Shown: positions 1 to 9,532, numbered from the stretch's first letter. The stretch is 56,098 nt of DNA from Nitrospirota bacterium (GCA_014859105.1 JACUUX010000012.1:1-56098), one strand, 5' to 3'. A program made the numbers and translations. Notes: generated from the sequence alone by a model not told the origin.

Positions 1-43
1 CCTTTGTTGCCTCTTTTGCCTTATAGATATCTCTCTCATCCAT
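1..43 (-). CDS. 5' end of an unidentified gene (cut by window edge)
   Basis: Only the first 14 codons are visible (MDERDIYKAKEATK), reading out of the window on the minus strand. The start is supported by a strong ribosome binding site, GGAGG seven bases before the ATG. The product cannot be identified from 14 residues. A very short possible reading frame lies about 20 bases upstream on the same strand. Confidence 0.55.
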   Translation of the reverse strand, partial: MDERDIYKAKEATK

Positions 44-62
44 TATGCTTCCTCCCCTGTGA

Positions 63-152
63 TTATTTAAAATATGTTAACACTATAAAAAACAAGCTTA
101 CCAAATGTTCATCCTCTGGAAGCTCGGCCATTTTTCTGTCTAAAGACATCAC
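63..152 (-). CDS. Possible very short ORF or leader peptide
   Basis: A minus-strand frame of about 29 codons starts at GTG (152) or at the adjacent ATG (149). An AAGGAG ribosome binding site stands 8 to 11 bases upstream, and the frame ends 20 bases before the next gene's start codon. The peptide is acidic in the first half and hydrophobic in the second (LFFIVLTYF). It could be a leader peptide, a small membrane protein or chance. Nothing is recognised by similarity. Confidence 0.25.
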   Translation of the reverse strand: MMSLDRKMAELPEDEHLVSLFFIVLTYFK

Positions 153-270
153 CGTTATATCTCCTTACATAAAAGAGTTTATCTCTGGAAGGAAGTTATT
201 TAGCTTCAAGGAAAAACTGCTATCCGATTTTTTGAATAGCGGCCCGGCTGTTCTGCTATATTTAACCTCT

Positions 271-290
271 GGAAATATAGAAATATTTCC
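271..290. promoter_or_regulatory. Inverted repeat, possible operator
   Basis: Arms GGAAATAT and ATATTTCC are separated by four bases, in an AT-rich stretch between divergent genes. The rest of the gap from about 153 to 463 shows only AT-rich, promoter-like sequence and no convincing gene. Confidence 0.25.
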
Positions 291-463
291 GGACCTCTAT
301 CATTTTTACCTATATATACCTATATATATATAAAGTGTCTATTTAATGTCAAGGTCAAGATTTTTCTTACTGTTAAGACATCACTAAACGCTGAAATTGA
401 AAAGACCATTTTTCTCCTTCTACATTATAATTAATCAAGGGGCTCAGTAAAGAATTCTGAAAT

Positions 464-1144
464 ATGGAATTAAATAAACATACTGCCAATCAATTAAAAA
501 AATTATACAGGCTCAAGAAGAGAGAAATAATCTCTCGATTAAAAGAATTCTCAAAAATCTGGACTTACGGAAATGATGAAGAAATCTTTACCGAGTTAGC
601 CTTCTGTATCCTTACACCGCAATCAAGGGCAAAATCCTGCTGGGATGCAATAGTGAGGCTAAAAGAGCAAGATTTATTATTAAAAGGGAATCCCGCGCAA
701 ATTAGACAAAGATTAAACTGTGTTAGATTTAGAAATAAAAAAGCAGAATATATAGTAAAAGCAAGGAATTTATTTATGACCTCTTCTCACATTCATGAAA
801 ATCCCCCTTTCCCCCCTTTACTAAAGCCATTATTAAGCATGTTTACCGATATTTATGAATGCAGGGACTGGTTAGTTGAAAATATAAAAGGTATGGGTTA
901 CAAGGAGGCAAGCCATTTTTTAAGAAACATCGGATTTTGGAGAAATATAGCCATCCTTGACAGGCACATACTGAAAAATTTGAAACTTCTCAATGTGATA
1001 GAAGAGATTCCCGAAGCATTAAGTAGGAAAAAATATCTGCAGATTGAGAAAAGAATGGCTGATTTTGCAATGAAAACAGGTATTCCCCTTCACCATCTTG
1101 ACCTGTTGCTATGGTACAAAGAAACAGGAGAAATATTTAAATAA
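464..1144 (+). CDS. ogg: 8-oxoguanine DNA glycosylase/AP lyase, Ogg2 type
   Basis: 226 residues. Excises 8-oxoguanine and cuts the abasic site. The helix-hairpin-helix motif IKGMGYKEASHFLRNIG carries the expected catalytic lysine (K147), and ILDRHIL carries the catalytic aspartate (D166). This pairing and the short length fit the Ogg2 family of archaea and anaerobic bacteria. An oddity lies at about residues 105-128. Here a low-complexity stretch (NPPFPPLLKPLL) is encoded by a copy of the C-rich dispersed repeat seen elsewhere in the window, so the gene appears to have absorbed a repeat in frame. It sits in the linker before the catalytic hairpin and need not abolish activity. The gene stands alone and converges on the peptidase fusion. 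Confidence 0.85.
   Translation: MELNKHTANQLKKLYRLKKREIISRLKEFSKIWTYGNDEEIFTELAFCILTPQSRAKSCWDAIVRLKEQDLLLKGNPAQIRQRLNCVRFRNKKAEYIVKARNLFMTSSHIHENPPFPPLLKPLLSMFTDIYECRDWLVENIKGMGYKEASHFLRNIGFWRNIAILDRHILKNLKLLNVIEEIPEALSRKKYLQIEKRMADFAMKTGIPLHHLDLLLWYKETGEIFK
800..828. repeat. C-rich dispersed repeat inside ogg
   Basis: CCCCCTTT followed by CCCCCCTTTACTAAAG, matching the copies near 14715, 15679, 24836 and 51557. Here it is translated in frame within the glycosylase. Confidence 0.6.
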
Positions 1145-1156
1145 ACAGCCCTTTAT

Positions 1157-4153
1157 TTAAAGGACAATATTAAACTCTAACTCCCCGTATCCAGCTAAAA
1201 ACTTTTTTCTGAGTACCTTTATCTTAAATTTATCACCCTGTTTTTTACCCGTCATGAAAATCTTTATATCCTCTGTTTCTTTGATCTTCCAATCATCAAA
1301 AGAGACAAAAATATCACCTTCTTCAAGTCCTGCATTATGTGCAATGCTGCCGGGCTGGATTTTTTCGGCTTTAACCCGTTTGTCTTCCTGTTTGAGTCTG
1401 ATGCCGAGCTTCGGAGTAGCCGGCGGTGACATATGCTCGGACAGGAACACAAAGTCTCCGATATCACTTTCAATCTTCTCTGTGGAAGGTATCAAAATTA
1501 CATAATCTTCCCCGTTAAGCCTGTAAGCCCGCTTTGGTATACCTGAACCAAACATAATGTGTCCCGCACCTGCAAGAACGGCAATCTGATAACCGGGGTT
1601 TTTCTTAAGGAAATCATTTATAGTGTGAGCCATGGTTTCATCCCAGAGTATCTGAGACTGATAAAAGTAATCGAAATTTCTGGACTCATGTCTTTTATGT
1701 TGCTCGAATATATCTTTAAGCCTCCTTCTGTAATCCTCATCAGACATGTCCATGGTTTCAGGTATTTCCATTTTCTCAGGTTCTGTCAGTGAGTCAAGAC
1801 CTTCTTCTGAAACCTTTTTAATAATCTCCGACCTTATATTAAGGGCTATCACGGGAATATTCTTTGCCTTTGCAAACTCTATAATCTCCCTGTAATGGTT
1901 ATAATCATGCCTCCATCTTTTGAAATACTCTGTATTTTTTAAAAATTCCCTCTCGCCAATTGCGCCTGAAATATATTCATCAATAGCCTTTTGAAATGGC
2001 CTCTGGAACATCTCCATGCCAATTGCAAACTTCCTGTTGTTTTCGTAGAGACTCATGATAACCTTTAGTTGAACTTTATGGTCCTCATAATTGGTATGCC
2101 GCTCACCCACATAAATAACAGGTTTATCAAGAATCGCGTCTATTACCCTATCAAGCTCAATCAGATCCTGAGGCCGCATGACCGGAACAGGTTTATATAA
2201 ACTGATATTTATCCCTCTTTCAGTCTCATATGTTTTCTTTTCCGTATTTCTCCCTTTTTCAAATCGCAAAAAAGAATAATTCCCGTAATGCAGTATTTTC
2301 CTTGCTACATGGTCAACCTCTTCTTTTGATTCGCTTTGAGCAATGGCAACCACTTTTGATTTTTTTAGAGGATTTTTCCTTACTTCAAAGGTAAATCCTG
2401 TTTCTATCTCTGGAACCTTACCGAAGAACCTTTTCAGAACAGTGTTCTCTGCTTCCAAAACCAGGAGGGATGACGTTTTAATATCCTGATCCGTAATATC
2501 CGTTTCACTCTTTATACCAAAACCCTGTTCCTTCAGTACCTCTATCAGCTCAGAATAATTCTCTGATTCTTTTTCAGGTATAACAATCAACCTCCTTTCG
2601 TCGCCCAGAAGACCTGATATTACAGGGGGATACTCTTCCCCGGAAAGTCTTCGCATAATATCATAGTTTCTGTCAAAAACCATATTTAAAGGAGTTCCTT
2701 TAACAGGTATTTCGAATTTTTCTATCTCATTCTTAATATCCAGTACCCTGCTTATTTCTTCCTTCCCGGTTTTTATCTCAAGTGATACACTGAAATTATA
2801 AAGCTCGCCTTTCTGAACAATCCTGAAAAAGATTGTGGGGATGCCCTCTAAAACAATTACGTCCGGATTTGTGATTTCTATAGATGGAATTCCCTTCCGG
2901 TTAAACCATTGGTCGAAAAACCAATCGAGTTTTTTACCTGAAACTTTTTCAAAGTTTATCCTCAAGTCATCCCACGATGCTTCCTTGAATCTGTTTTCCT
3001 TTAGAAATTCCCTCAAGCCGTCATAGAATGAATCATCTCCTATCATATTTTTAAGCATGTGGAACACCATTGCACCTTTTCCGTATCCGATAGCCCTTGA
3101 TGCAAAATCAAACCTTCCTGTAAAATCCCTTAAAGTAAATTCTTTTTCAGGAGTTACATAACTTTCATAATCTGTCAGCAATTTCTTTCTGTATTCCCAG
3201 CCCTTTCCTTCCATCTCCTTATAAAGATGGTCAGAAAGGTAAGTAGTCAAACCCTCTGACCAGTTTCCGGTTTTATAATCAACGTAAACGGAATTTCCAA
3301 ACCATTGATGAAGTATCTCGTGTCCTAAAGATGTCTCAACAATAAACGGGAGCCGCACCACATCCTGGCCTAAAAGAGTGAACGCAGGCATTGAATAGCC
3401 TGTAGGAAGAAAATTCTCTACAACAGAAAACCTCCCGTAAGGATAAGGGATGAGAAGGTCTTCATACATCCCGATGTATCTTTTAGTGTATTCAATATAT
3501 GTCTTCGCAAGGGGGACATCTTCAGGAAAGAAATAGGCATAAATATCTATTCCGTTAAAAGTCTCGCGGATTTCAATGTAATTGCCGGCTACCAGGTTTA
3601 TTCCATGCACAGGATATGGAAAGTCGAATGAATACTCCAACCCCTGACCTGTCTCTGATACATGAATCCCGTCTGCTTCTGAGATTGCGATAAATCCTTC
3701 CGGAATGAGTGCCTTCAGATTATAATAAGCCATGCCTCTTATTGAAGGATACCACCCTTGTGTCAGATATATGCCTTTTTCAGCAATTACATTTCCGTAA
3801 ACAACACCCCTGTTACCGGGCTTTACTTCCACATCTTCTTCCCTGAACACGCCCTCGTAAGTAATCTCGATCGTCCCTTTGCCGACAACCTTAAATAACC
3901 CCTTTTTTATTTCAGGCATTAGAGGCTGCCCGTTTAACATAACTGAGATAATCTTCAGCGATCCCGTATAAATATTTATTTCTCCGGTTTCCGGCAATTC
4001 AATTTTTGATATACCTTTTATGAGATTTTGTTTGATGTCGAATGAGACAGAAAGGTTACATAACGGATGTTTTATCCGGAGGGGATTTATACCGGCATCA
4101 GCGGTAGATATAAATAATACATTAAGAAATAAAAGAAAAATAAATTTTTTCAT
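1157..4153 (-). CDS. Exported M1-family metallopeptidase fused to ChaN-like and PDZ domains
   Basis: 998 residues with an N-terminal signal peptide (cleavage near A20). Residues about 25-500 are an M1 (gluzincin) peptidase: HEILH at 278-282 supplies two zinc ligands and catalytic Glu, and E300 in WSEGLTTYL is the third ligand. The aminopeptidase exopeptidase motif GAMEN is replaced by a TGYSMPAF segment, so cleavage specificity may differ. Residues about 675-890 form a ChaN/Tiki-like domain (VGERHTNYEDH, IGMEMFQRPFQ), a family linked to haem binding or TIKI-type proteolysis. The last 90 or so residues form a PDZ domain (HNAGLEEGDIFVSFD). It is probably periplasmic or surface-facing. All three parts are intact and in one frame. 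The substrate is unknown. Confidence 0.8.
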   Translation of the reverse strand: MKKFIFLLFLNVLFISTADAGINPLRIKHPLCNLSVSFDIKQNLIKGISKIELPETGEINIYTGSLKIISVMLNGQPLMPEIKKGLFKVVGKGTIEITYEGVFREEDVEVKPGNRGVVYGNVIAEKGIYLTQGWYPSIRGMAYYNLKALIPEGFIAISEADGIHVSETGQGLEYSFDFPYPVHGINLVAGNYIEIRETFNGIDIYAYFFPEDVPLAKTYIEYTKRYIGMYEDLLIPYPYGRFSVVENFLPTGYSMPAFTLLGQDVVRLPFIVETSLGHEILHQWFGNSVYVDYKTGNWSEGLTTYLSDHLYKEMEGKGWEYRKKLLTDYESYVTPEKEFTLRDFTGRFDFASRAIGYGKGAMVFHMLKNMIGDDSFYDGLREFLKENRFKEASWDDLRINFEKVSGKKLDWFFDQWFNRKGIPSIEITNPDVIVLEGIPTIFFRIVQKGELYNFSVSLEIKTGKEEISRVLDIKNEIEKFEIPVKGTPLNMVFDRNYDIMRRLSGEEYPPVISGLLGDERRLIVIPEKESENYSELIEVLKEQGFGIKSETDITDQDIKTSSLLVLEAENTVLKRFFGKVPEIETGFTFEVRKNPLKKSKVVAIAQSESKEEVDHVARKILHYGNYSFLRFEKGRNTEKKTYETERGINISLYKPVPVMRPQDLIELDRVIDAILDKPVIYVGERHTNYEDHKVQLKVIMSLYENNRKFAIGMEMFQRPFQKAIDEYISGAIGEREFLKNTEYFKRWRHDYNHYREIIEFAKAKNIPVIALNIRSEIIKKVSEEGLDSLTEPEKMEIPETMDMSDEDYRRRLKDIFEQHKRHESRNFDYFYQSQILWDETMAHTINDFLKKNPGYQIAVLAGAGHIMFGSGIPKRAYRLNGEDYVILIPSTEKIESDIGDFVFLSEHMSPPATPKLGIRLKQEDKRVKAEKIQPGSIAHNAGLEEGDIFVSFDDWKIKETEDIKIFMTGKKQGDKFKIKVLRKKFLAGYGELEFNIVL

Positions 4154-4248
4154 CTTTAAATTATATTAATTTTTTTTCTTTATTTTTACAACCAGACCCG
4201 CTGTTGCGTCATTCTTGACAATTTATCTAAAAGCTTTAAAATAAAAAT

Positions 4249-4821
4249 ATGAAGAAATTTCTATTCGTTATAATTCCTGTTTTCTTTTTGTTCATCCTCT
4301 CCTGTGCTCCCGTACTCCGTAAGGAGGTGATGGATGTTGCAATAAGAGATGTATCTTTTTCTGATATAAAACAGAATCCTGCATTTTACCGTGGTAAGAT
4401 ATTTGTTCTGGGTGGGATTATTGTAAATACCAGAGCCACACCTGAAGACAGCCTGATAGAAGCCCTCTATGTTCCTGTGGATTCAAGGGGCTATCTGAAA
4501 GGAGTCGGAACATTGCATAACAGATTCCTTGCAATTTTCCCAATGGAAAGCGGCTTATTGGACCCTATGGTCTTCCGGCCACAAAGAGAGATAACCCTTG
4601 CAGGAGAATTTATCGGGACAAGAGAAGGTAAAATAGACGAAATGGATTATGTTTATCCTCTTTTCAGGATAAAAGAGCTTTACCTCTGGGAAGAAAAAAA
4701 AGAATATTATATAGTCCCCTATTATTATGAGCCCTATCCTTATTGGTGGGATTACCCATATTGGGGGTATCGACCTTACTGGCGGTGGAGACACAGCGTA
4801 CCGCCGCCCTACTGGTGGTGA
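4249..4821 (+). CDS. Slp-family outer-membrane lipoprotein
   Basis: 190 residues. It has a lipoprotein signal with lipobox ILSC (Cys19), then an Slp/YeaY-like domain (residues about 35-150, with FYRGKIFVLGG and ITLAGEFIG). The C-terminus, from about 155, is a striking aromatic and proline-rich tail made mostly of Y, W and P. Slp proteins are starvation- or stress-inducible outer-membrane lipoproteins of poorly known function. The tail may contact the cell wall or membrane. Monocistronic and divergent from the peptidase fusion. Confidence 0.8.
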   Translation: MKKFLFVIIPVFFLFILSCAPVLRKEVMDVAIRDVSFSDIKQNPAFYRGKIFVLGGIIVNTRATPEDSLIEALYVPVDSRGYLKGVGTLHNRFLAIFPMESGLLDPMVFRPQREITLAGEFIGTREGKIDEMDYVYPLFRIKELYLWEEKKEYYIVPYYYEPYPYWWDYPYWGYRPYWRWRHSVPPPYWW

Positions 4822-4849
4822 ACTAAAAAAAACTAATTTTTGATTTTTT

Positions 4850-4925
4850 TGGCTCCTGGGAAGGGATTCGAACCCCCGACCAAGTGGTTAACAGCCACCC
4901 GCTCTGCCAGCTGAGCTACCCAGGA
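4850..4925 (-). tRNA. tRNA-Asn (GTT)
   Basis: The minus strand folds as a cloverleaf. The acceptor arm is TCCTGGG/CCCAGGA, and the D arm begins TAGCTCAGCTGG. The anticodon loop CTGTTAA is flanked by GGTGG/CCACT, giving anticodon GTT. The T arm contains GGTTCGAATCC. The discriminator is G, and the 3' CCA is encoded in the DNA. Confidence 0.95.
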
Positions 4926-4961
4926 GTAGATTTTTTTTATATCAAATAAATGGCTTCTTTG

Positions 4962-6035
4962 TCAATCAATGCCCGTTTCATTTACAAATTTTGCAACAAG
5001 ATCACCTACTTCTGACGTACGGTAGCCCATCTGACCCGCAGCAAGACTTTTTAGATATCTGGATGTGGCTTCTATGACCGCTCTTTCAATGAGTATAGCT
5101 GCCTTATTTTCTCCTAACTGTTCGAGCATCATTGCTCCTGCACAAATCGCAGCAAGCGGATTGACGAGATTCCTGCCTGTATATTTCGGTGCAGAGCCGC
5201 CGATAGGCTCGAACATCGATACCCCCTCAGGATTAATATTACCGCCGGCAGCTATTCCCATCCCGCCCTGTATCATAGCACCTAAATCTGTAATAATGTC
5301 TCCGAACATGTTGTCAGTAACAATAACATCAAACCATTCAGGATTCTTCAAAAACCACATTGTTACAGCATCCACATGTGCATAGTCAGTTTTTATTTCA
5401 GGGTATTCTCTTGCAACTTCATGGAATGTCCTTTCCCACAGGTCAAAGGCAAATGTAAGGACATTCGTTTTACCGCAGAGTGTGAGCTTGTTCTGTTTGT
5501 CCCTTTTTTTGCAGTATTCGAACGCAAACCTGATGCAACGTTCAACACCTTTTCTCGTATTAATAGACTCCTGAATTGCAACCTCATCAGGCGTACCTTT
5601 TTTCAGCACACCTCCTGCACCGGCATAAAGGCCTTCGGTGTTCTCCCTGACCACTACAAAGTCTATATCTTCAGGTCTTTTATTCTTTATCGGGCATTCT
5701 ACACCGGGATATAATTTAACCGGTCTGAGATTAATATACTGGTCAAGCTCAAATCTCAAACTCAAAAGTATTCCTTTCTCGAGTATGCCTGGCTTTACAT
5801 CCGGATGGCCTATTGCACCGAGATATATAGCATCGTATTTTCTGAGTTCTTCTATGGCTCCATCCGGTAATGTTTCTCCTGTCCTGACATATCGTTCTCC
5901 ACCAAAATCATAGTAATGAAAATTTAATGTAATCCCTGAGCAGGAAGCCACCGCATCCAGGACTTTAATACCTTCTCTGATAACTTCAGGGCCTGTCCCG
6001 TCTCCGGGAATGACAGCGATATTATAAGATTTCAT
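4962..6035 (-). CDS. leuB: 3-isopropylmalate dehydrogenase
   Basis: 357 residues. Catalyses the NAD-dependent oxidative decarboxylation of 3-isopropylmalate in leucine synthesis. It begins with the nucleotide-fold motif VIPGDGTGPEV. The substrate-binding residues are in VVRENTEGLYAG, the metal-binding aspartates in VTDNMFGDIITDLGA, and the cofactor loop in EPIGGSAPKYTG. Length is normal. It lies 21 bases downstream of leuD on the same strand, so the two are one operon; leuC is not adjacent. Isocitrate or homoisocitrate dehydrogenases share the fold, but the leuD neighbour favours leuB. Confidence 0.92.
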   Translation of the reverse strand: MKSYNIAVIPGDGTGPEVIREGIKVLDAVASCSGITLNFHYYDFGGERYVRTGETLPDGAIEELRKYDAIYLGAIGHPDVKPGILEKGILLSLRFELDQYINLRPVKLYPGVECPIKNKRPEDIDFVVVRENTEGLYAGAGGVLKKGTPDEVAIQESINTRKGVERCIRFAFEYCKKRDKQNKLTLCGKTNVLTFAFDLWERTFHEVAREYPEIKTDYAHVDAVTMWFLKNPEWFDVIVTDNMFGDIITDLGAMIQGGMGIAAGGNINPEGVSMFEPIGGSAPKYTGRNLVNPLAAICAGAMMLEQLGENKAAILIERAVIEATSRYLKSLAAGQMGYRTSEVGDLVAKFVNETGID

Positions 6036-6056
6036 CTCACTTTCTCCTGCCTCCCA

Positions 6057-6572
6057 TTAATCCCCTCCCATCGCTTCAGCCTTTGCCAGCCTTTTCTTCG
6101 TCCACTCCACCAGTCCTCCCGCAACAATCAGTTCCCGCATGAACAGGGGTATTGAATTTGCCTTATATTCCTCATTCGTTGAAAGATTTTTTATTATCCC
6201 ATTGCCTGCATCAATTTCAATCTCTTCATTCTCTTTTATTTTTTCTGATGCTTCTGGAGATTCAAAGATTAGAAGCCCTATGTTAAATGCATTCCGATAA
6301 AAGATCCTTGCAAAACTTCTGGCTATAACAGCACCGACACCTGCTGCCCTTATTGCGATAGGTGCATGCTCTCTCGATGAACCACATCCAAAATTTTTGC
6401 CTGCAACAATAATATCGCCTGTCTTTACTTTAGCCGAAAAGTCTCTGTCAACCCCTTCCATCAGATGTTTTGCGAGTTCATGTTGATCAGAAGTGTTAAG
6501 ATACCGAGCGGGGATGATCACATCAGTATCTATATCATTCCCGAATTTCCATGCCCTGCCTTTAATAAACAT
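6057..6572 (-). CDS. leuD: 3-isopropylmalate dehydratase small subunit
   Basis: 171 residues, the swivelling small subunit that pairs with LeuC to isomerise 2- to 3-isopropylmalate. The family motifs [15 protein letters not shown] and the substrate loop [16 protein letters not shown] are present, as is [17 protein letters not shown]. It is of the short archaeal/anaerobe LeuD class. It is first in the leuD-leuB operon, with a good promoter immediately upstream. The large subunit is not in this window. Confidence 0.92.
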   Translation of the reverse strand: MFIKGRAWKFGNDIDTDVIIPARYLNTSDQHELAKHLMEGVDRDFSAKVKTGDIIVAGKNFGCGSSREHAPIAIRAAGVGAVIARSFARIFYRNAFNIGLLIFESPEASEKIKENEEIEIDAGNGIIKNLSTNEEYKANSIPLFMRELIVAGGLVEWTKKRLAKAEAMGGD

Positions 6573-6622
6573 TTTCCCTCCGGGTCAATAACATGTCCTT
6601 AGTTTGTGGACAGAGACTAAGT

Positions 6623-6672
6623 ACCCAATTATTATAGGCAATTTTAAAATCGATACACAAGTCGACTATAAT
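6623..6672. promoter_or_regulatory. Divergent promoters for leuDB and the glycosylase
   Basis: On the minus strand, TTGTGT and TATAAT are 18 bases apart ahead of leuD. On the plus strand, TATAAT at 6667-6672 lies with a TTAAAA-like -35 box 17 bases upstream. The predicted plus-strand start of transcription is at about 6679, essentially at the ATG (6681), which implies a leaderless mRNA. A small inverted repeat CTTAGT...ACTAAG (6598-6621) lies in the leuD leader. Confidence 0.5.
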
Positions 6673-6680
6673 AATTCTAT

Positions 6681-7340
6681 ATGTCAGAAAACTCTAAACC
6701 ACTGTTACAGATCTATCAAACTCTCTACCGCACCTTTGGCCCTCAGAAATGGTGGCCTGGTGACACGCCGTTTGAGATTGCAACCGGTGCAATCCTCACA
6801 CAGAATACAAACTGGGGTAATGTCGAAAAGGCAATTAATAACCTTAAAAAGTATAATGCCCTATCTGCAAAAGCTGTACATGATATGCATGAAAAAAAAC
6901 TCGCTGAACTTATAAGACCTGCAGGCTACTACAACATAAAGGCGAGGAGACTCAAATCGTTTATAAATTTCCTCATGAATGATTTTCACGGAAGCATGAT
7001 AAGAATGAAAAAAGAAGACATGAATTCACTCAGGGAAAAACTCCTCGGTATCAACGGTATCGGACCTGAGACTGCAGACTCTATCCTTCTCTACGCACTT
7101 GAGAAACCGGTATTCGTAATAGACGCATACACAAAAAGAATCCTTTCAAGACATGTCATCATGGACCACGGAATGTCTTATGACAAATTTCAGGAGCTTT
7201 TCCACTCTTCTCTAAAAAAAGATGTAAGGCTATTTAATGAATATCATGCACTGTTGGTGAAAGTGGGAAAAACTTACTGCAAATCAAAGAATCCATTGTG
7301 TAAAGAATGTCCATTAACCCGAAAAATGCAAATAAAGTAA
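6681..7340 (+). CDS. EndoIII-fold DNA glycosylase, MagIII-like (probably alkylated-base specific)
   Basis: 219 residues of the HhH-GPD family. The hairpin is LLGINGIGPETADSILLYAL: the position that is catalytic lysine in endonuclease III is E130 here, while the conserved aspartate D148 (VIDAYTKRIL) is kept. That matches the monofunctional 3-methyladenine glycosylase MagIII group rather than a bifunctional lyase. The C-terminus looks like a [4Fe-4S] loop with C200, C207 and C210, but the position expected for the fourth Cys (216) is Met. The cluster may therefore be lost or unusually ligated. There is no Shine-Dalgarno sequence and the mRNA is probably leaderless. The stop codon is the first three bases of a MITE-like element. 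Confidence 0.8.
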   Translation: MSENSKPLLQIYQTLYRTFGPQKWWPGDTPFEIATGAILTQNTNWGNVEKAINNLKKYNALSAKAVHDMHEKKLAELIRPAGYYNIKARRLKSFINFLMNDFHGSMIRMKKEDMNSLREKLLGINGIGPETADSILLYALEKPVFVIDAYTKRILSRHVIMDHGMSYDKFQELFHSSLKKDVRLFNEYHALLVKVGKTYCKSKNPLCKECPLTRKMQIK

Positions 7341-7485
7341 TGCAGATGTTGCGAAAAAATTTATTTTTCGATACCTTAGTGTACCTTTAACTGATGGTTA
7401 TATGAATATTTTTATTCATCAAACGAATTTGGATAATTTAATAATTTCATCGAGTTAAATAAATTTTTGAGAAATATCTGCATTA
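7338..7485. mobile_element. MITE-like element with imperfect terminal inverted repeats
   Basis: The ends TAATGCAGAT...AATTTATTT and its reverse complement (about 29 bases, mismatched in the middle third) bound 148 AT-rich bases with no coding capacity. Further small palindromes lie inside. The left end coincides with the TAA stop of the glycosylase and the right end sits 17 bases before uvrB. No transposase is present. Confidence 0.5.
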
Positions 7486-7502
7486 TTTGGATTAAATAGT
7501 TT

Positions 7503-9500
7503 ATGAATACTTTTAAACTCACTACCTCCTTTACTCCGAAGGGCGATCAGCCAAAAGCGACAAGAGAACTTTCTGAAGGTATCGAAAAAGGCCTGAAGCA
7601 TCAGGTTCTTTTAGGCGTAACGGGTTCAGGCAAGACCTTCACAATTGCCAATGTTATTGCGAACGTAAACAAGCCAACCCTCGTTATAGCACATAACAAA
7701 ACCCTTGCGGCACAGCTATATGGAGAATTCAAAGAACTCTTCCCGGAAAATGCAGTTGAGTTCTTTGTGAGTTATTATGACTACTACCAGCCTGAGGCTT
7801 ATATCCCGACTACAGATACATATATTGAAAAAGATGCACTGATAAACGACGATATTGACAGGATGAGGCATGCTGCAACAAGGGCAGTTCTTGAAAGAAG
7901 GGATACCATTGTAGTAGCTTCCGTCTCATGCATTTATGGCATAGGTTCTCCTCAGGACTATATGGATATGCATCTTGTGATTGAGGAAGGAATGCACACG
8001 CAAAGGGACGAAATACTCAGAAGATTCATTGAAATGCTGTATATACGCTCTGATGCAGATTTTAAAAGAGGGACTTTCAGGGTAAGGGGTGATATTGTAG
8101 AGGTTTATCCATCCTTTTCGCTCGATAAAGGAATCCGTATTGAATTCTTCGGGGATGACATCGACATGCTGCTTGAGTTCGACCCTTTAACAGGTGACAG
8201 GATAAGGAGATTAGACAGGATTGCAATTTTTCCGAACAGCCACTGGATAACACCGAGGGAGAGGCTCGAGCCGGCATTTAAAAATATCGGGGAAGAGATG
8301 GAGGAAAGGATCAAATATTTTCTGAAGGAAGGAAAAACTCTCGAAGCGAACAGGATTGAACAGAGGACGAGGTTCGATTTAGAGATGCTGAGGGAATTCG
8401 GTTACTGTCACGGCATCGAAAATTATTCGAGACATCTGACTGGAAGGGCTCCCGGAGAACCATCGTATACATTAATTGACTATTTTTCTGAAGACTACCT
8501 GATAGTCATCGATGAGTCTCACGCAACAATTCCACAGATCGGAGGAATGTATGAGGGAGACCGCTCAAGAAAACAGACTCTTGTCGATTATGGTTTCAGG
8601 CTGCCTTCCGCCCTGGACAACAGGCCTCTTACATTCAGAGAATTCGAGCACAGGGTTAACAAGGCTATCTATGTATCAGCAACACCCGGACCTTATGAAA
8701 TAGAAAAATCAAAAGGGCGTGTTGTAGAGCAGATAATCAGGCCAACAGGACTCATAGACCCTGAAATGATCGTAAGACCAGTATCAGGACAGGTAGACGA
8801 GCTGCTGAATGAGATAAGAAAACGTGCGGAAAAAGGTGAGCGTATTCTTGTCACAACACTTACAAAGAAAATGGCAGAGGATTTGACAGATTACTATACA
8901 GACCTTGGTATAAGGGCGAGATATCTGCATTCTGACATCAACACCCTGGAGCGGGTTGAAATATTACGGGATTTAAGGCTGGGGAATTTTGATGTATTGA
9001 TTGGAGTTAATCTTTTACGCGAAGGGCTTGACCTTCCCGAGGTCTCACTCGTCGCAATACTTGATGCTGACAAAGAGGGCTTTCTGCGTTCAGAACGTTC
9101 GTTGATTCAGACATCAGGGCGTGCCGCGAGAAATATCAACGGGCAGGTGATTCTATATGCGGATAATATCACGGGCTCAATGAAGAGAGCACTCGATGAG
9201 ACAAAGAGGAGAAGAAATATCCAGAAAAACTATAACAGGAAGATGGGGATTACACCTGAAACCGTGAGAACTAATATAAAGGACATACTCGGTTCTATTT
9301 ATGAGGCTGATTACTGGACAGTACCTGCGGTGGCAGAGGAAAAGGCTGAATACGGACATGCTGAAGAAACAATAAAAAGGCTTGAGTCCGAAATGAAAAA
9401 GGCCGCGAAGCTGCTTGAATTCGAACGCGCTGCAAAGATCAGAAACAGAATTAAGGAGATAAAGGGCAGGATGATAGAGGTAGGGGTGAGGGAAGAATAA
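7503..9500 (+). CDS. uvrB: Excinuclease ABC subunit B
   Basis: 665 residues, the damage-verification helicase of nucleotide excision repair. Walker A is GVTGSGKT. The beta-hairpin [12 protein letters not shown] inserts behind the lesion. The helicase motifs DESH and [17 protein letters not shown] and the arginine-finger region (QTSGRAARN) follow. The C-terminal UVR motif binds UvrC (residues about 625-660). Length is normal. No clear ribosome binding site is visible, and the sequence just upstream is the MITE-like element, which may have supplied the promoter. A hairpin follows the gene. Confidence 0.97.
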   Translation: MNTFKLTTSFTPKGDQPKATRELSEGIEKGLKHQVLLGVTGSGKTFTIANVIANVNKPTLVIAHNKTLAAQLYGEFKELFPENAVEFFVSYYDYYQPEAYIPTTDTYIEKDALINDDIDRMRHAATRAVLERRDTIVVASVSCIYGIGSPQDYMDMHLVIEEGMHTQRDEILRRFIEMLYIRSDADFKRGTFRVRGDIVEVYPSFSLDKGIRIEFFGDDIDMLLEFDPLTGDRIRRLDRIAIFPNSHWITPRERLEPAFKNIGEEMEERIKYFLKEGKTLEANRIEQRTRFDLEMLREFGYCHGIENYSRHLTGRAPGEPSYTLIDYFSEDYLIVIDESHATIPQIGGMYEGDRSRKQTLVDYGFRLPSALDNRPLTFREFEHRVNKAIYVSATPGPYEIEKSKGRVVEQIIRPTGLIDPEMIVRPVSGQVDELLNEIRKRAEKGERILVTTLTKKMAEDLTDYYTDLGIRARYLHSDINTLERVEILRDLRLGNFDVLIGVNLLREGLDLPEVSLVAILDADKEGFLRSERSLIQTSGRAARNINGQVILYADNITGSMKRALDETKRRRNIQKNYNRKMGITPETVRTNIKDILGSIYEADYWTVPAVAEEKAEYGHAEETIKRLESEMKKAAKLLEFERAAKIRNRIKEIKGRMIEVGVREE

Positions 9501-9505
9501 AACGA

Positions 9506-9532
9506 TAGAAGGGGTTTTCAAAAAACTTCTAT
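9506..9532 (+). terminator. Hairpin after uvrB
   Basis: TAGAAG and GTTTT pair with AAAAC and TTCTA around a short loop a few bases after the stop codon. The U-run after the stem is weak, so it may be a processing or partial terminator. A second inverted repeat (AAGATC...GATCTT, 9599-9629) lies further on. Nothing else is seen in the gap up to 9684. Confidence 0.35.

Noticed and set aside
4-333. 109-codon plus-strand frame at the left edge
   Set aside because: It starts at TTG without a ribosome binding site and runs antisense to a minus-strand gene start with a good one. The composition is not protein-like.
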